Assembly: GCA_903882965.1 (NCBI GenBank)
Contig: CAIRZD010000010.1
Span: 1 to 46,231 of the forward strand
Source of the DNA: an uncultured Bacteroidota bacterium
GTDB taxonomy: Bacteria; Bacteroidota; Bacteroidia; Chitinophagales; Chitinophagaceae
Reading direction: 5' to 3'
DNA: 46,231 nucleotides
Every line of letters begins with the position of its first letter. The first letter of the stretch is position 1. Positions 9,812 to 17,924 of this stretch are shown in pieces. The position numbers and the translations under genes were made by a program. The notes beneath the pieces are model-generated. The model had not been told where the DNA came from. It made no database searches and saw nothing but the letters and a program-made list of their open reading frames with translations.

Positions 9812-11395
9812 TTATATCGCAGCATGGAGTGAGGCATCATTGACCGCTCTCAATAACACATTGGCTACCTTTTGCTCTATTTCTTCGATAGCCTCGCCAA
9901 AGGTATTAGTAATGATTTTCATTTCGTGAACTAAGCCGCCATTGATAGCAATATTGATTGTGATAGCTTTTGTGCCTGTGGCTTTGGATGCTTTGGGCGC
10001 AGTGTCTCCTGTGGGCGTTTCACCTGCGTGCTTAATTCTTTTATCACCATCACCCCAATCGCCGCCTGCACCATGAATATGGCCATAGGTACCAGCTTCT
10101 ATATCACCTTCTTCCTGCCATGATGCTTTAGCTTGCTCCCAATTTTTCTTTGCGCCAGACATATCTCCGTTGGCTGCATATAAAGCCGCTGCAATTGCAT
10201 ATCCAGCAGCCATGGCAGCATCTTCTATTCCTTTCCAGGCTAATTGCCATTTGCCTAATTTCTCTATAGCGGGATCGTAATGGATTTCATTGCCAAGTTC
10301 ATCAACTTTGGCGGTCATATCCTCTAAGGAATCTACAGCCATGTATATTGCGCCAGCGATAGCTACTATGCCTGCCACCAATATACCTGCTGGATTTGCA
10401 TCCATAGCAATGTTCAATGACCACATGGCAGTAGTTAGAAGCCCTGTTTCTGCAGCCGCTGCCAGTTCCGCCACATCCATCGCCCATGTATAAGCCGCTG
10501 CCGCTTTGGTGAGTCCTGTATTGATTAAAAGAACCGCATTGTAAGCCACATATGCACCTGCTACTATTCCCACCACTTCACCAACTTTTTTAATCAGGTC
10601 TTTATGTTCACCGATCCAATGTATGCCACTTGCGAAAGTATGAGAGATTGATTCAAGGGCGGGCGCAAGTTCCATTTTCAACTTTTCTACATAGATGCCA
10701 ACGGCCTCTTTATTATGTTCCATCTGCTTATTGTATCGCGCTAGCGGATCTAGATTGAAAGCCTGCTGCGCGAAATCTCCCGCTTTTTTTTCTGTGGCGG
10801 CGAGAAGCTCCATACGTGCAGCGGCTATATGTCCAGCCTTGCCAAGTTCCTCTATTTTGTCCTGCTCAACTCTTGATATGGCAAACATCTTGGCTACGCG
10901 CCCTAATTGCTCTGGGTCAACCAAAGCGCGCTGTAGCATCTTGCCCGCGCTTTCAATATCTGTACCCATTTTTGCGGCAATTCCGGCACTGACAGCAATA
11001 GCCCTATGTGCCATATCATCGGTGAGTCCGTCCACCATTTGCATATTTGCCTGTAGCTTTATTACCTCTGCTGTTGATGCCTTTACATTGTCACTAAAAG
11101 ATTTTGCCCAAGCCACATTTTTTTCTTTGCTTTCATCTGAGTATGTACCCATATTCTGCATGGTATTGGCAAGATTCAATTCAGCAAGTTCTAACTCATG
11201 TGCTTTTTCGCCTGCCTGTTCAAAGTATTCCACAACCTTTTCAGCACCCCATATTGCGCCGAAAATTTCAGCGTATGATTCAACTCTTTCTAATGTTTTA
11301 TGAAATACCTCAGCGCGTTCATTCGCGTGATCGAGGACGTGAGAAATATTATCTTTCGCACTTATTTTATAAATTATATCCGCGCCTGATGCCAT
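9812..11395 (-). CDS. Tail tape measure protein
   Basis: A 527-residue, helix-rich protein: a long N-terminal coiled region (about 1-260), hydrophobic segments at about 265-350 (VGEVVGIVAGAYVAYNAVLL, ANPAGILVAGIVAIAGAIYMAV), and a C-terminal domain. This is the standard tape-measure layout. At about 1.5 angstroms per residue it predicts a short tail near 80 nm. Its ATG overlaps the stop of the frameshifted chaperone extension (TAATG), the classic gene order. Confidence 0.85.
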   Translation of the reverse strand: MASGADIIYKISAKDNISHVLDHANERAEVFHKTLERVESYAEIFGAIWGAEKVVEYFEQAGEKAHELELAELNLANTMQNMGTYSDESKEKNVAWAKSFSDNVKASTAEVIKLQANMQMVDGLTDDMAHRAIAVSAGIAAKMGTDIESAGKMLQRALVDPEQLGRVAKMFAISRVEQDKIEELGKAGHIAAARMELLAATEKKAGDFAQQAFNLDPLARYNKQMEHNKEAVGIYVEKLKMELAPALESISHTFASGIHWIGEHKDLIKKVGEVVGIVAGAYVAYNAVLLINTGLTKAAAAYTWAMDVAELAAAAETGLLTTAMWSLNIAMDANPAGILVAGIVAIAGAIYMAVDSLEDMTAKVDELGNEIHYDPAIEKLGKWQLAWKGIEDAAMAAGYAIAAALYAANGDMSGAKKNWEQAKASWQEEGDIEAGTYGHIHGAGGDWGDGDKRIKHAGETPTGDTAPKASKATGTKAITINIAINGGLVHEMKIITNTFGEAIEEIEQKVANVLLRAVNDASLHAAI

Positions 11396-11954
11396 TATTC
11401 GGAAGGTAAATTTTTGTTCATTTCAAGATAGCAAACCATGCGAGAGTAATATTTTATAAAGTCATCTTCATCCAAAGTGTCAGGGTCAATTCTAAATCTA
11501 AGGTGCATTTGCGCTATTGATCTCGCCCAATGATTATTTTCGCATATGGCTGCTTCGTCTATTTTTTTTTAAACTTATTGTAGGCATATGTGACCATGCT
11601 TTGCGCTACTTTGATAGCACCGAGATAGTTTTCTGAGTTTTCGTCAGTAGCCGTATATGTTTCGGGGTCGCTTTCTTCTTTGATGATGCAGTTTTCAAGT
11701 ATCATTTCCCCGGCCATTGATTGAGACTGCAAAAGCATGTCTGTATAGCTCATTTGAAACCTCAGTGATGGCTTTTTCATATAGCCGACATAGGTTATTT
11801 TGCCGCCCGTTTCTTTGAGCAGTGCTATCGGAAATATCTGACATTTAAACTTTTCTTCAAGCTCTTTTTGCTTGGCTTCTATCTCCAAAACTTTAGCCTC
11901 ATTGTATTGGGCATTTGTAAGTTCTATTGGTGTTTCGGTAGTCTCTTCTGCCAT
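11395..11954 (-). CDS. Tail assembly chaperone long form, made by -1 ribosomal frameshift
   Basis: The zero frame is read from 11954 to the A9 run at 11562-11570, then the -1 frame continues from the ATA codon at 11562 to the TAA at 11395-11397. The extension adds 55 residues (starts IDEAAICENNHW, ends MNKNLPSE), giving about 186 residues. The extension has no start codon of its own, and its stop overlaps the tape measure ATG. This reproduces the lambda G/GT arrangement. Confidence 0.82.
11559..11954 (-). CDS. Tail assembly chaperone, short form
   Basis: A 131-residue protein ending YNKFKKK at a TAG right after the A9 slippery run. Known counterparts bind the tape measure during tail assembly, and the frameshifted long form recruits the tube protein. 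A TACATTTG -7 box lies upstream (minus strand, 11973-11980), after the tube-gene terminator. The protein has an acidic N-terminus and a PSLRFQMSYTDMLLQ core. Assignment rests mainly on position and the frameshift signal. Confidence 0.8.
   Translation of the reverse strand: MAEETTETPIELTNAQYNEAKVLEIEAKQKELEEKFKCQIFPIALLKETGGKITYVGYMKKPSLRFQMSYTDMLLQSQSMAGEMILENCIIKEESDPETYTATDENSENYLGAIKVAQSMVTYAYNKFKKK
11562..11573 (-). promoter_or_regulatory. Slippery sequence for -1 frameshift (TTTAAAAAAAAA before TAG)
   Basis: On the coding strand the codons TTT AAA AAA AAA precede a TAG stop. The run contains A-AAA-AAA slip heptamers, and a -1 shift opens the 55-codon extension that ends at the tape measure start. 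Confidence 0.82.
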
Positions 11955-11972
11955 ATCTGTTTTTAGTTTTTA

Positions 11973-11980
11973 CAAATGTA
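11973..11980 (-). promoter_or_regulatory. Candidate -7 box TACATTTG for the chaperone/tape-measure genes
   Basis: It matches TAnnTTTG, lies 18 bases before the chaperone ATG, and comes directly after the tube-gene terminator hairpin. There is no clear -33 element. Confidence 0.35.
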
Positions 11981-11999
11981 GTGATTATTTATAAAAGAA

Positions 12000-12021
12000 T
12001 CGCCTCCGATTAAAGAGGCGA
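12000..12021 (-). terminator. Hairpin terminator or attenuator after the tail tube gene
   Basis: A perfect 7-bp stem (TCGCCTC / GAGGCGA, 8-nt loop), followed on the minus strand by TTCTTTTAT. It separates the tube gene from the chaperone gene. It fits a need for more sheath/tube than tape measure mRNA. Confidence 0.65.
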
Positions 12022-12060
12022 CACCAAAACAAATGAAGAAGAATGAAAGTACTATTTTTA

Positions 12061-12483
12061 TTAAGCTGGTATGTGTATGATGCCTCCTATGATAAGTGGG
12101 ATGGTGACAAGTATCTTTGTGTCTCCCTGCTTGGTATTCAGCGGATCTTCCAAGAACTCCGCAGCTAAGAGCCTATCGGTGCAAGCTGTCACTGCTGACC
12201 CGCCATACACCACCTGTATTTCACTGAATGGAGACTGCAAAGGGTCTGCACTAGGTGCTGCTTTGATGATGCTATTCCATACGTCACGATAAAGCGTAAT
12301 AGATGCTTCGTATTCTACATTGCCATATGTACGACCGATAGGATATACACCCTGTCCGTACACGTTTTCTTTTTTCTGTTTGGCCTTGTATGATATTTCA
12401 GTGATGCCAGTGACAGGCACTCCAAAGAGTACCAGCTTTACGTTAGCCCATGAGTAATATACTTGATTTACGGTTAAGCCCAT
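12061..12483 (-). CDS. Tail tube protein
   Basis: A 140-residue beta-rich protein with the typical tube-protein pattern: an N-terminal FGVPVTGITEISYKAKQKKENVYG segment, a central RTYGNVEYEASITLYRDVW, and a C-terminal KILVTIPLIIGGI strand. It lies two bases after the sheath gene, the fixed order for contractile tails, and is followed by a terminator hairpin that could set its high level. Confidence 0.85.
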   Translation of the reverse strand: MGLTVNQVYYSWANVKLVLFGVPVTGITEISYKAKQKKENVYGQGVYPIGRTYGNVEYEASITLYRDVWNSIIKAAPSADPLQSPFSEIQVVYGGSAVTACTDRLLAAEFLEDPLNTKQGDTKILVTIPLIIGGIIHIPA

Positions 12484-12485
12484 GA

Positions 12486-14141
12486 TTACGGTAATTGAAG
12501 TACGTAGCCAATATTGACTTCGATGTTACGGCTTATGCCAATAGCTAACAGATATACATTTATCGCTAAACTGCCGGTCTGTTGGATGAGTTGCGCGGTC
12601 GGTATCGTAACTTCGGCATCAGATAAGTTGCCCGCCGATATCATCGCATTGAGCGGCACATATGCAAGCCCTGTGATGTATGCGATAGTCGTGTCCGATA
12701 AAGTGCCATCATCATTCAGCAAAAGAGGACCCTTTAACTGTGGCAAGATAGAGGCATATAGCCCGCGATCTGCCTTGTCGATAACCCTGTTATTTTCTAT
12801 ATAGGCATAATCACTACTTAGTGTGCATGCGCAATGTGAATCATTGAAAAATACGCCTGAATTACCCACATATGTGAGAAGGAAAATATACCTGTTTGAA
12901 TCTATAGCCGTAAGATAGTTTGCCGATACACCAGGTGCGCCGATCAGTTGTCCGTTAGACAGTGCAGGAGTATTCAGTTCGCTACCGTTGGTCATATTGA
13001 ACTTAGCCAGCCAACCTATATCTTCTTGCACATTCGCATAAGAAGTTGCACCGAGAGCCGCCCCTATACATGATATTGAATAGCCCGCCGTGGTAAAAAG
13101 AAATGCACCTTGCGCTGCGCCATCCTGTCCGAGTATGATAGATACTTTGTTGTTATTGTAGTTATTAAGGTTTGGCAGTGTCGAAAGTGATGATGAATAG
13201 GTTGTAACCATATCAGCAGAATAAAGCACCGACATAGGCATCTTTGCGCCGTCATCATTCGCTACAACTTCACTATTGATGGCAGTAGTGTCACCGACTG
13301 TAAAAGCATGCGTATATGAAGGGTTGCCCATATACACGCCCATTTGCCTTATGATGCCATTCGTACCTGTTTGTATAGTAGTAAGCTCGGTAAATGTGTA
13401 TGCGCTATTGACAGCGTAGAATGATACGTACAGTTGTCCTTGTGGCTGCAACCTGAAATACTCGCTGATATGATAGTACCATATAGCTTGAAGTGATTGC
13501 GTGCCGGGAGTAGCTGCTGCTGGCTGTGTGAGTGTGAAAACGCCTGTAGTGCTGCCGTTGCTATCTGTTACCGCAAACGGGGCAGAGCCTATCAAAGTAG
13601 TTGATCCGTTCAAAGATGTGCCATACGCTTTAGGTGCTGATATGGATATTGTGCCAGTAGCAGAAGTTGCGCTAAAGCCAGTCAGATAAGTATTCGAATT
13701 TATAGCTGCCGCAATGCTCGCGCCCTGTATCGTGGTGCTGCTATCTGCTGTCAGTATAGTATATGTGCAAAGCGTGATTGTCTTTGCTCCGATATACGCC
13801 TGATTGGTTGATGTGTTTACCAACTGTGCAGGCACTTTGCATGTGATAGTAATTATGTCGCCTGTGACAAATTTAGTAGTAATGGCAACGGTAGATATGG
13901 CGGCGGTAGCATCTGCATAATTGCTATCAGCGAGCAGGTTGTTCGGATTGTAATTCGAAAGTATGCCATTAGTATTGGCATCCTGTGTCTGATACAGACA
14001 GACGGTACGATTAGCCGTTGTCCATCCACTTGGCAAACTACCATTGGCACAATAGAAAGTCAAGCCGGATATGAAGTCCTGCCCCGCTAGTGGTCGACTT
14101 AACCCGCCTTGTCCCTTATTAAAAACTATACCTAATAGCAT
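12486..14141 (-). CDS. Tail sheath protein (DUF2586-like)
   Basis: A 551-residue protein with the long N-terminal half and conserved C-terminal half of sheath proteins. Near the C-terminus are YAYIENNRVIDKADRGLYASILPQL, PLLLNDDGTLSD and NIEVNIGYVLQLP, the strand that interlocks sheath subunits. An inserted beta domain (about residues 85-215) is Thr/Ser/Ala-rich and probably surface-exposed. The presence of a sheath defines a contractile tail. Confidence 0.85.
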   Translation of the reverse strand: MLLGIVFNKGQGGLSRPLAGQDFISGLTFYCANGSLPSGWTTANRTVCLYQTQDANTNGILSNYNPNNLLADSNYADATAAISTVAITTKFVTGDIITITCKVPAQLVNTSTNQAYIGAKTITLCTYTILTADSSTTIQGASIAAAINSNTYLTGFSATSATGTISISAPKAYGTSLNGSTTLIGSAPFAVTDSNGSTTGVFTLTQPAAATPGTQSLQAIWYYHISEYFRLQPQGQLYVSFYAVNSAYTFTELTTIQTGTNGIIRQMGVYMGNPSYTHAFTVGDTTAINSEVVANDDGAKMPMSVLYSADMVTTYSSSLSTLPNLNNYNNNKVSIILGQDGAAQGAFLFTTAGYSISCIGAALGATSYANVQEDIGWLAKFNMTNGSELNTPALSNGQLIGAPGVSANYLTAIDSNRYIFLLTYVGNSGVFFNDSHCACTLSSDYAYIENNRVIDKADRGLYASILPQLKGPLLLNDDGTLSDTTIAYITGLAYVPLNAMISAGNLSDAEVTIPTAQLIQQTGSLAINVYLLAIGISRNIEVNIGYVLQLP

Positions 14142-14158
14142 TGATTACTTTTTACTGA

Positions 14159-14398
14159 TTATGCAAACTCGATGTTGCCGATCTTGTTATCTTGGAGGTA
14201 AGCATTTTTTTTGCTTGCTCCATCCTTGCGCTTGTTTTCATATTCATCCTTGCGGGCTTCGTGTGTCACGAGCTTGCATCCTCGTGTTTCGCGCAGATGA
14301 TGTTCGCCCGTGCTTTCATTTATCCATAGTTCGTGAACATGTGGCAATGCTTCGAAAAGCTCATCGGTAGAAAGTGGTTTGTCTTTGGACTTAGCCAT
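14159..14398 (-). CDS. Small charged hypothetical protein
   Basis: A 79-residue protein, highly charged, with HVHELWINESTGEHHL in the middle. No family was recognised. It lies between a secreted protein gene and the sheath gene. Confidence 0.6.
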   Translation of the reverse strand: MAKSKDKPLSTDELFEALPHVHELWINESTGEHHLRETRGCKLVTHEARKDEYENKRKDGASKKNAYLQDNKIGNIEFA

Positions 14399-14425
14399 GA
14401 TATTTTTGATTTTGTGTTTATGAAA

Positions 14426-14896
14426 TTATAGAGTTGCAGCTACCCGACTTGTCTCCACCCATACTGATCCATTAAATGTGAATACGATAATGGCAGGTTT
14501 TGAGGCGGTGAGATATAAAGTGCCAGGCACACCGACCGTAGCTAGTGCTGATGGCTTTAGATATGCCCCCGCGAATTTCAGTGCCTTGCCAGTAGATGTA
14601 TTGTTTACATGAAATTCGAGTATGTCTCCATTATATGAAGATGTATTTACTACTACATTTACAGCCACACTATCAAGAAGCGAATCCACTTCTATGATGG
14701 CCTTGTATGCCTTCGGATAAAGTTTCACGGTATCAAGCCCTGCCGCGTCCTGTCCTAACACTACAAAGTGATAGTTCAATGCACGACCAGTATTGTCCAA
14801 ATTGGTATATGGCGCCACTCCCGTTCTTGGCGTAGTGGATTGCGCTGATATAGCGATAGAAAAAAGAACTGCTATTACAAAAAGTATATTTTTCAT
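14426..14896 (-). CDS. Secreted protein directly downstream of the major capsid gene
   Basis: 156 residues from the ATG ending at 14896 (a longer in-frame ORF to 14968 overlaps the capsid gene). The first 19 residues form a signal peptide (MKNILFVIAVLFSIAISAQ). The mature part is beta-rich and ends in VFTFNGSVWVET, similar in style to small phage surface domains. No family was recognised. A signal peptide here is odd because head decoration proteins act in the cytoplasm. Confidence 0.65.
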   Translation of the reverse strand: MKNILFVIAVLFSIAISAQSTTPRTGVAPYTNLDNTGRALNYHFVVLGQDAAGLDTVKLYPKAYKAIIEVDSLLDSVAVNVVVNTSSYNGDILEFHVNNTSTGKALKFAGAYLKPSALATVGVPGTLYLTASKPAIIVFTFNGSVWVETSRVAATL

Positions 14897-14906
14897 TGTG
14901 CTGATT

Positions 14907-15917
14907 TTATACGTTGAATGATGCCGCTGTGAGGGTGGTGAACAAAAATACTTCCTGAGAGAAGCCATACTGAGTATCCATCTTCATCAGTCCCTTGATG
15001 AAGAATAACTCCGAGTTATTTTGCAGCCTTTGGAGTTGCAGTGCATTGTCCTCGGTTGAGTTTATGCCGAGATACAGGTTTGAGCTTGTATCGGGGATTC
15101 CCTCTGCAAATACGATGGTATTGTCAGCCATACCCGCCAATGTTTCTACAGTATAGCCCTTGTATGGCTTGATACCGCGATCCATTGTATTTTGGCCTTT
15201 GAAAGTCACGCCGGTAGTCAGCCATGTTTGATAAAGTTGCTCGGTAGCGACCGAGATAAAGAACTTCATCCGGTCATACCTCTTAGACCTTGCGAGGAGG
15301 GCTTTCTTATTAGTAGCTGCGAGGCTGATCAGCGCATCGAATGCGTCAGCTACTCCATATACACCCGATGCCGTTTCAGCGGCGAGAGGCAGTGGAGATG
15401 ACACTTGCAATACTGCGCTATCATTGACCATCTTTTTGAGGAAGCCATCGAAAAAGCAAAGCTGCCCGTTGCCTGCTGAGCCTGGTATCGCAGTATATGA
15501 AAGGCTACCTTGCCATATGCCCGTCTCCTGCTGCTCAAATGCCCTGTCGAGTGCTATTTGAAGCATATATGTTTCTACCGTAGCAGGGATACCGCGAGAC
15601 AGAAGTGTCGGAGACAGGTCCTCTGCGATAAATGATGTTTCGAAGTTTCTTGGGTTCACCTCAGAATATATCATCATATCCTTTGGTGTCAATGTGCGCC
15701 CGTCAATGGTGAATGAGCTTGGCCCACTTATCGGTGTGGCTGTACGCGGCTGGATAGGCTGTGAGTAGTCCATACGGTCTATTGTATGGGCTTTCTTGAT
15801 GCCGTCCTTCACATAGACTGCTTTCTTTTGGACTGTATCCATTCCGAAAGTCGCAGGAAGCCAAAAGTAGCTTGCGAAATCACCGGGATATGTTTGATCT
15901 AGAATTATTAATGACAT
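14907..15917 (-). CDS. Major capsid protein
   Basis: A 336-residue protein with the layout of HK97-fold capsid proteins: extended N-terminal arm, GPSSFTIDGRTLTPKDMMIYSEVNPRNFETSF, a long helix region, and a C-terminal MKMDTQYGFSQEVFLFTT strand. It is preceded by the protease-scaffold gene, the usual order. The family was not checked by search. Confidence 0.82.
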   Translation of the reverse strand: MSLIILDQTYPGDFASYFWLPATFGMDTVQKKAVYVKDGIKKAHTIDRMDYSQPIQPRTATPISGPSSFTIDGRTLTPKDMMIYSEVNPRNFETSFIAEDLSPTLLSRGIPATVETYMLQIALDRAFEQQETGIWQGSLSYTAIPGSAGNGQLCFFDGFLKKMVNDSAVLQVSSPLPLAAETASGVYGVADAFDALISLAATNKKALLARSKRYDRMKFFISVATEQLYQTWLTTGVTFKGQNTMDRGIKPYKGYTVETLAGMADNTIVFAEGIPDTSSNLYLGINSTEDNALQLQRLQNNSELFFIKGLMKMDTQYGFSQEVFLFTTLTAASFNV

Positions 15918-15945
15918 ATGCTGTTTTTAATTTTTGGTTTTTAGA

Positions 15946-17151
15946 TTACGCTTGTGATTTGGTTTTGCGAGCCAAATCTCTCATCATCGCCTCGGCAGAT
16001 ATTGGTATCACTTTGCCGCTGTCTTTGTTTTCGATATGCACAAATGGCATGGCCTTATTCAGAGGCAGGGCTTCGATGAGTTCTTTTGCCTCTGTTTTGC
16101 CGAGCTTCTTGATGGTATTTTTCCATCGCAGGATTTCGGTATCTTCGTTTTTGATGCGTCCTATTTTGGCATAGTTTTTGGCCATTTCTTCGGCTTCTTC
16201 ATCCTCATCCTTTTCTTTCTTGGCTTTATTTTTTGCCTCCTCTTCTTCGCGCTCCTGCTTCATTTTAGCGAGGCGGTCTTTGCAGTCTTTCAGATCTTCC
16301 TCTTTGTCTTTAAGGTCTTTGACGAGCTTGTCATATTCAGCGTCCTTTTCTTTACGGGCATTGATAGCCTTGTCCATTTCGTCTTTGGCTTCATCGACTT
16401 CCTTCTTTGCCTTATTTTGGATGTCAGTGATGGCAGCTATGATACTATCGCCCGTTGCATCTTTACGAAGGCCGAGCCTGTTTGTGATTGCCGTAAATTC
16501 CGATTTGTATTCTGCTATGTCCATAATGTTGGAGTTATTTTGATTTTTAATTTTACTTATTGCGTGATTGAGTATTTTATTTCCTACTTCCCACTTTGCT
16601 TTTACTGTGTCTGCGCCAGCTAGTCTTTTTTTGTTGTGATCTTCGCTGTTTTCAACTTCGGTACAAAAACCCATATCATAAGCCTCGTCAGCAAGTATGA
16701 ATGTTTCGCGCGTCAGCATCTTTTTGATAAAGTCCTCACTCTTTCCCGTTCTGCTACATACCATCCTTATAAGGCTATCGGTTATCAGATTTAGGCTTTT
16801 GTCATCCCCGCCAAATGGCAAGTGATACATGAGCCATGAATAGTCTGACATTATTCTGTTCCTGCCAGCTAAGAATATAACCCCTGCGATACTTGCGGCA
16901 CACCCTGTGCAATATGTATCTACTTTCGTTTTGGTCTTTAGAATAGCATTGAATATGCTATATCCGTCAGTGACTACACCGCCGGGGCTATTGATCCAAA
17001 CTTTGATTACCTTTTTACCCAAACCGTCAAGTGAGAGTAATTCCTGTGCAAATAAAGAACCATCAATGCCTTGCCCGTCTTCGGAATCAAAGCCAATGTG
17101 CTTATCAATAAGCATTATCGGTTCGTCTGATTCTGGATTTATACAATACAC
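15946..17151 (-). CDS. Head maturation protease (ClpP-like) fused to scaffold
   Basis: A 401-residue protein. Residues 1-165 form a ClpP/S14-type protease: INSPGG at 53-58, nucleophile Ser87 in GCAASIAG, and His110 in MYHLP. Residues about 230-340 are a long charged coiled coil typical of scaffolds. The reading starts with GTG (end 17151); Met13 (end 17115) is an alternative start. Met210 (ATG ending 16524) begins the scaffold part and could serve as an internal start, as for lambda C/Nu3. It cleaves scaffold and capsid N-termini during head maturation. Confidence 0.83.
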   Translation of the reverse strand: MYCINPESDEPIMLIDKHIGFDSEDGQGIDGSLFAQELLSLDGLGKKVIKVWINSPGGVVTDGYSIFNAILKTKTKVDTYCTGCAASIAGVIFLAGRNRIMSDYSWLMYHLPFGGDDKSLNLITDSLIRMVCSRTGKSEDFIKKMLTRETFILADEAYDMGFCTEVENSEDHNKKRLAGADTVKAKWEVGNKILNHAISKIKNQNNSNIMDIAEYKSEFTAITNRLGLRKDATGDSIIAAITDIQNKAKKEVDEAKDEMDKAINARKEKDAEYDKLVKDLKDKEEDLKDCKDRLAKMKQEREEEEAKNKAKKEKDEDEEAEEMAKNYAKIGRIKNEDTEILRWKNTIKKLGKTEAKELIEALPLNKAMPFVHIENKDSGKVIPISAEAMMRDLARKTKSQA

Positions 17152-17155
17152 ACAT

Positions 17156-17163
17156 CAAAAGTA
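17156..17163 (-). promoter_or_regulatory. Possible -7 box TACTTTTG upstream of the protease gene
   Basis: It matches TAnnTTTG. It ends five bases before the GTG start and would favour use of Met13 for an mRNA with a leader. No -33 element was seen. Confidence 0.28.
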
Positions 17164-17215
17164 AAAACAGATAAATACATTATCGGAATGTGGCACACAA
17201 TTCGTATATTGCACT

Positions 17216-17752
17216 GTGGCAACAATTAAACTAACTAGCAAGAAACTCGGCGATCACAATGTATATATTGATGATGTCGATTACAATCGTGTAATGCAAT
17301 TTAAGTGGAGCTTATGGAAAAATAAAAATGGCAATATATACGCTGTTAGGCGAAATCATGTATTATCCGAACCAACAAGAGTGTATTTGCATCGCTTTAT
17401 TTTAAATGTTACAGATTCAAAAATAATAGTTGACCATAAAAACCATAATGGATTAGATTGCAGTAGGAATAATATTAGACTCTCAAATAAATCTACGAAT
17501 GCCCAAAATTCATTAAAGCAAAAGACGGAATCGTCATCTAAATACAAGGGTGTTTCGTGGTGTAATTCAAAAAGTAGGTGGCGTGCTCAAATATGTGTCA
17601 ATAGAAGGCCTATTAATCTAGGTCTATTTCGCTCCGAGGAGGAAGCTGCTTACGCCTATGATAAGGCCGCAGAAGAGCACTTTGGAGATTTCGCTCTTAT
17701 TAATTTCCCGCTTTTTCAATTTCCAACTGCTTTGCGGCAACGCGGTATTTAG
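17216..17752 (+). CDS. HNH endonuclease with AP2 DNA-binding domain
   Basis: A 178-residue homing endonuclease with a GTG start. The HNH core is DHKNHNGLDCSRNNIRL at about residues 76-92. The C-terminal AP2 domain is YKGVSWCNSKSRWRAQI...GLFRSEEEAAYAYDKAA. It is transcribed against the structural genes. The AP2 homology ends at LINFP, exactly where it meets the antisense 3' end of the next gene; the last 13 codons are read from that gene's complementary strand, which marks the insertion edge. Confidence 0.88.
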   Translation: MATIKLTSKKLGDHNVYIDDVDYNRVMQFKWSLWKNKNGNIYAVRRNHVLSEPTRVYLHRFILNVTDSKIIVDHKNHNGLDCSRNNIRLSNKSTNAQNSLKQKTESSSKYKGVSWCNSKSRWRAQICVNRRPINLGLFRSEEEAAYAYDKAAEEHFGDFALINFPLFQFPTALRQRGI

Positions 17753-17921
17753 CAAGCTTTTCATAGCTAGTATCTTTAAAATATTTAGCTAGTGCCTCAT
17801 TGATAAGCTCCGATAATTTTATTTCCTCAACAAGCATGTACCCTATAACTACAGGATGCAATTTTGGAGTAAGATAACCTACTACGCGCCTTTCGTGAGC
17901 TATGGATTTTTGTCCTGCCAT
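17700..17921 (-). CDS. Small protein, possible ribbon-helix-helix type
   Basis: A 73-residue protein. GYLTPKLHPVVIGYMLVEEIKLSELINEALAKYF has the strand-helix-helix rhythm of Arc/MetJ proteins, although the basic strand is weak. It follows the fibre-like gene at 17925. Its 3' end overlaps the convergent endonuclease gene by 53 bases. Confidence 0.5.
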   Translation of the reverse strand: MAGQKSIAHERRVVGYLTPKLHPVVIGYMLVEEIKLSELINEALAKYFKDTSYEKLAKYRVAAKQLEIEKAGN

Positions 17922-17924
17922 CTA

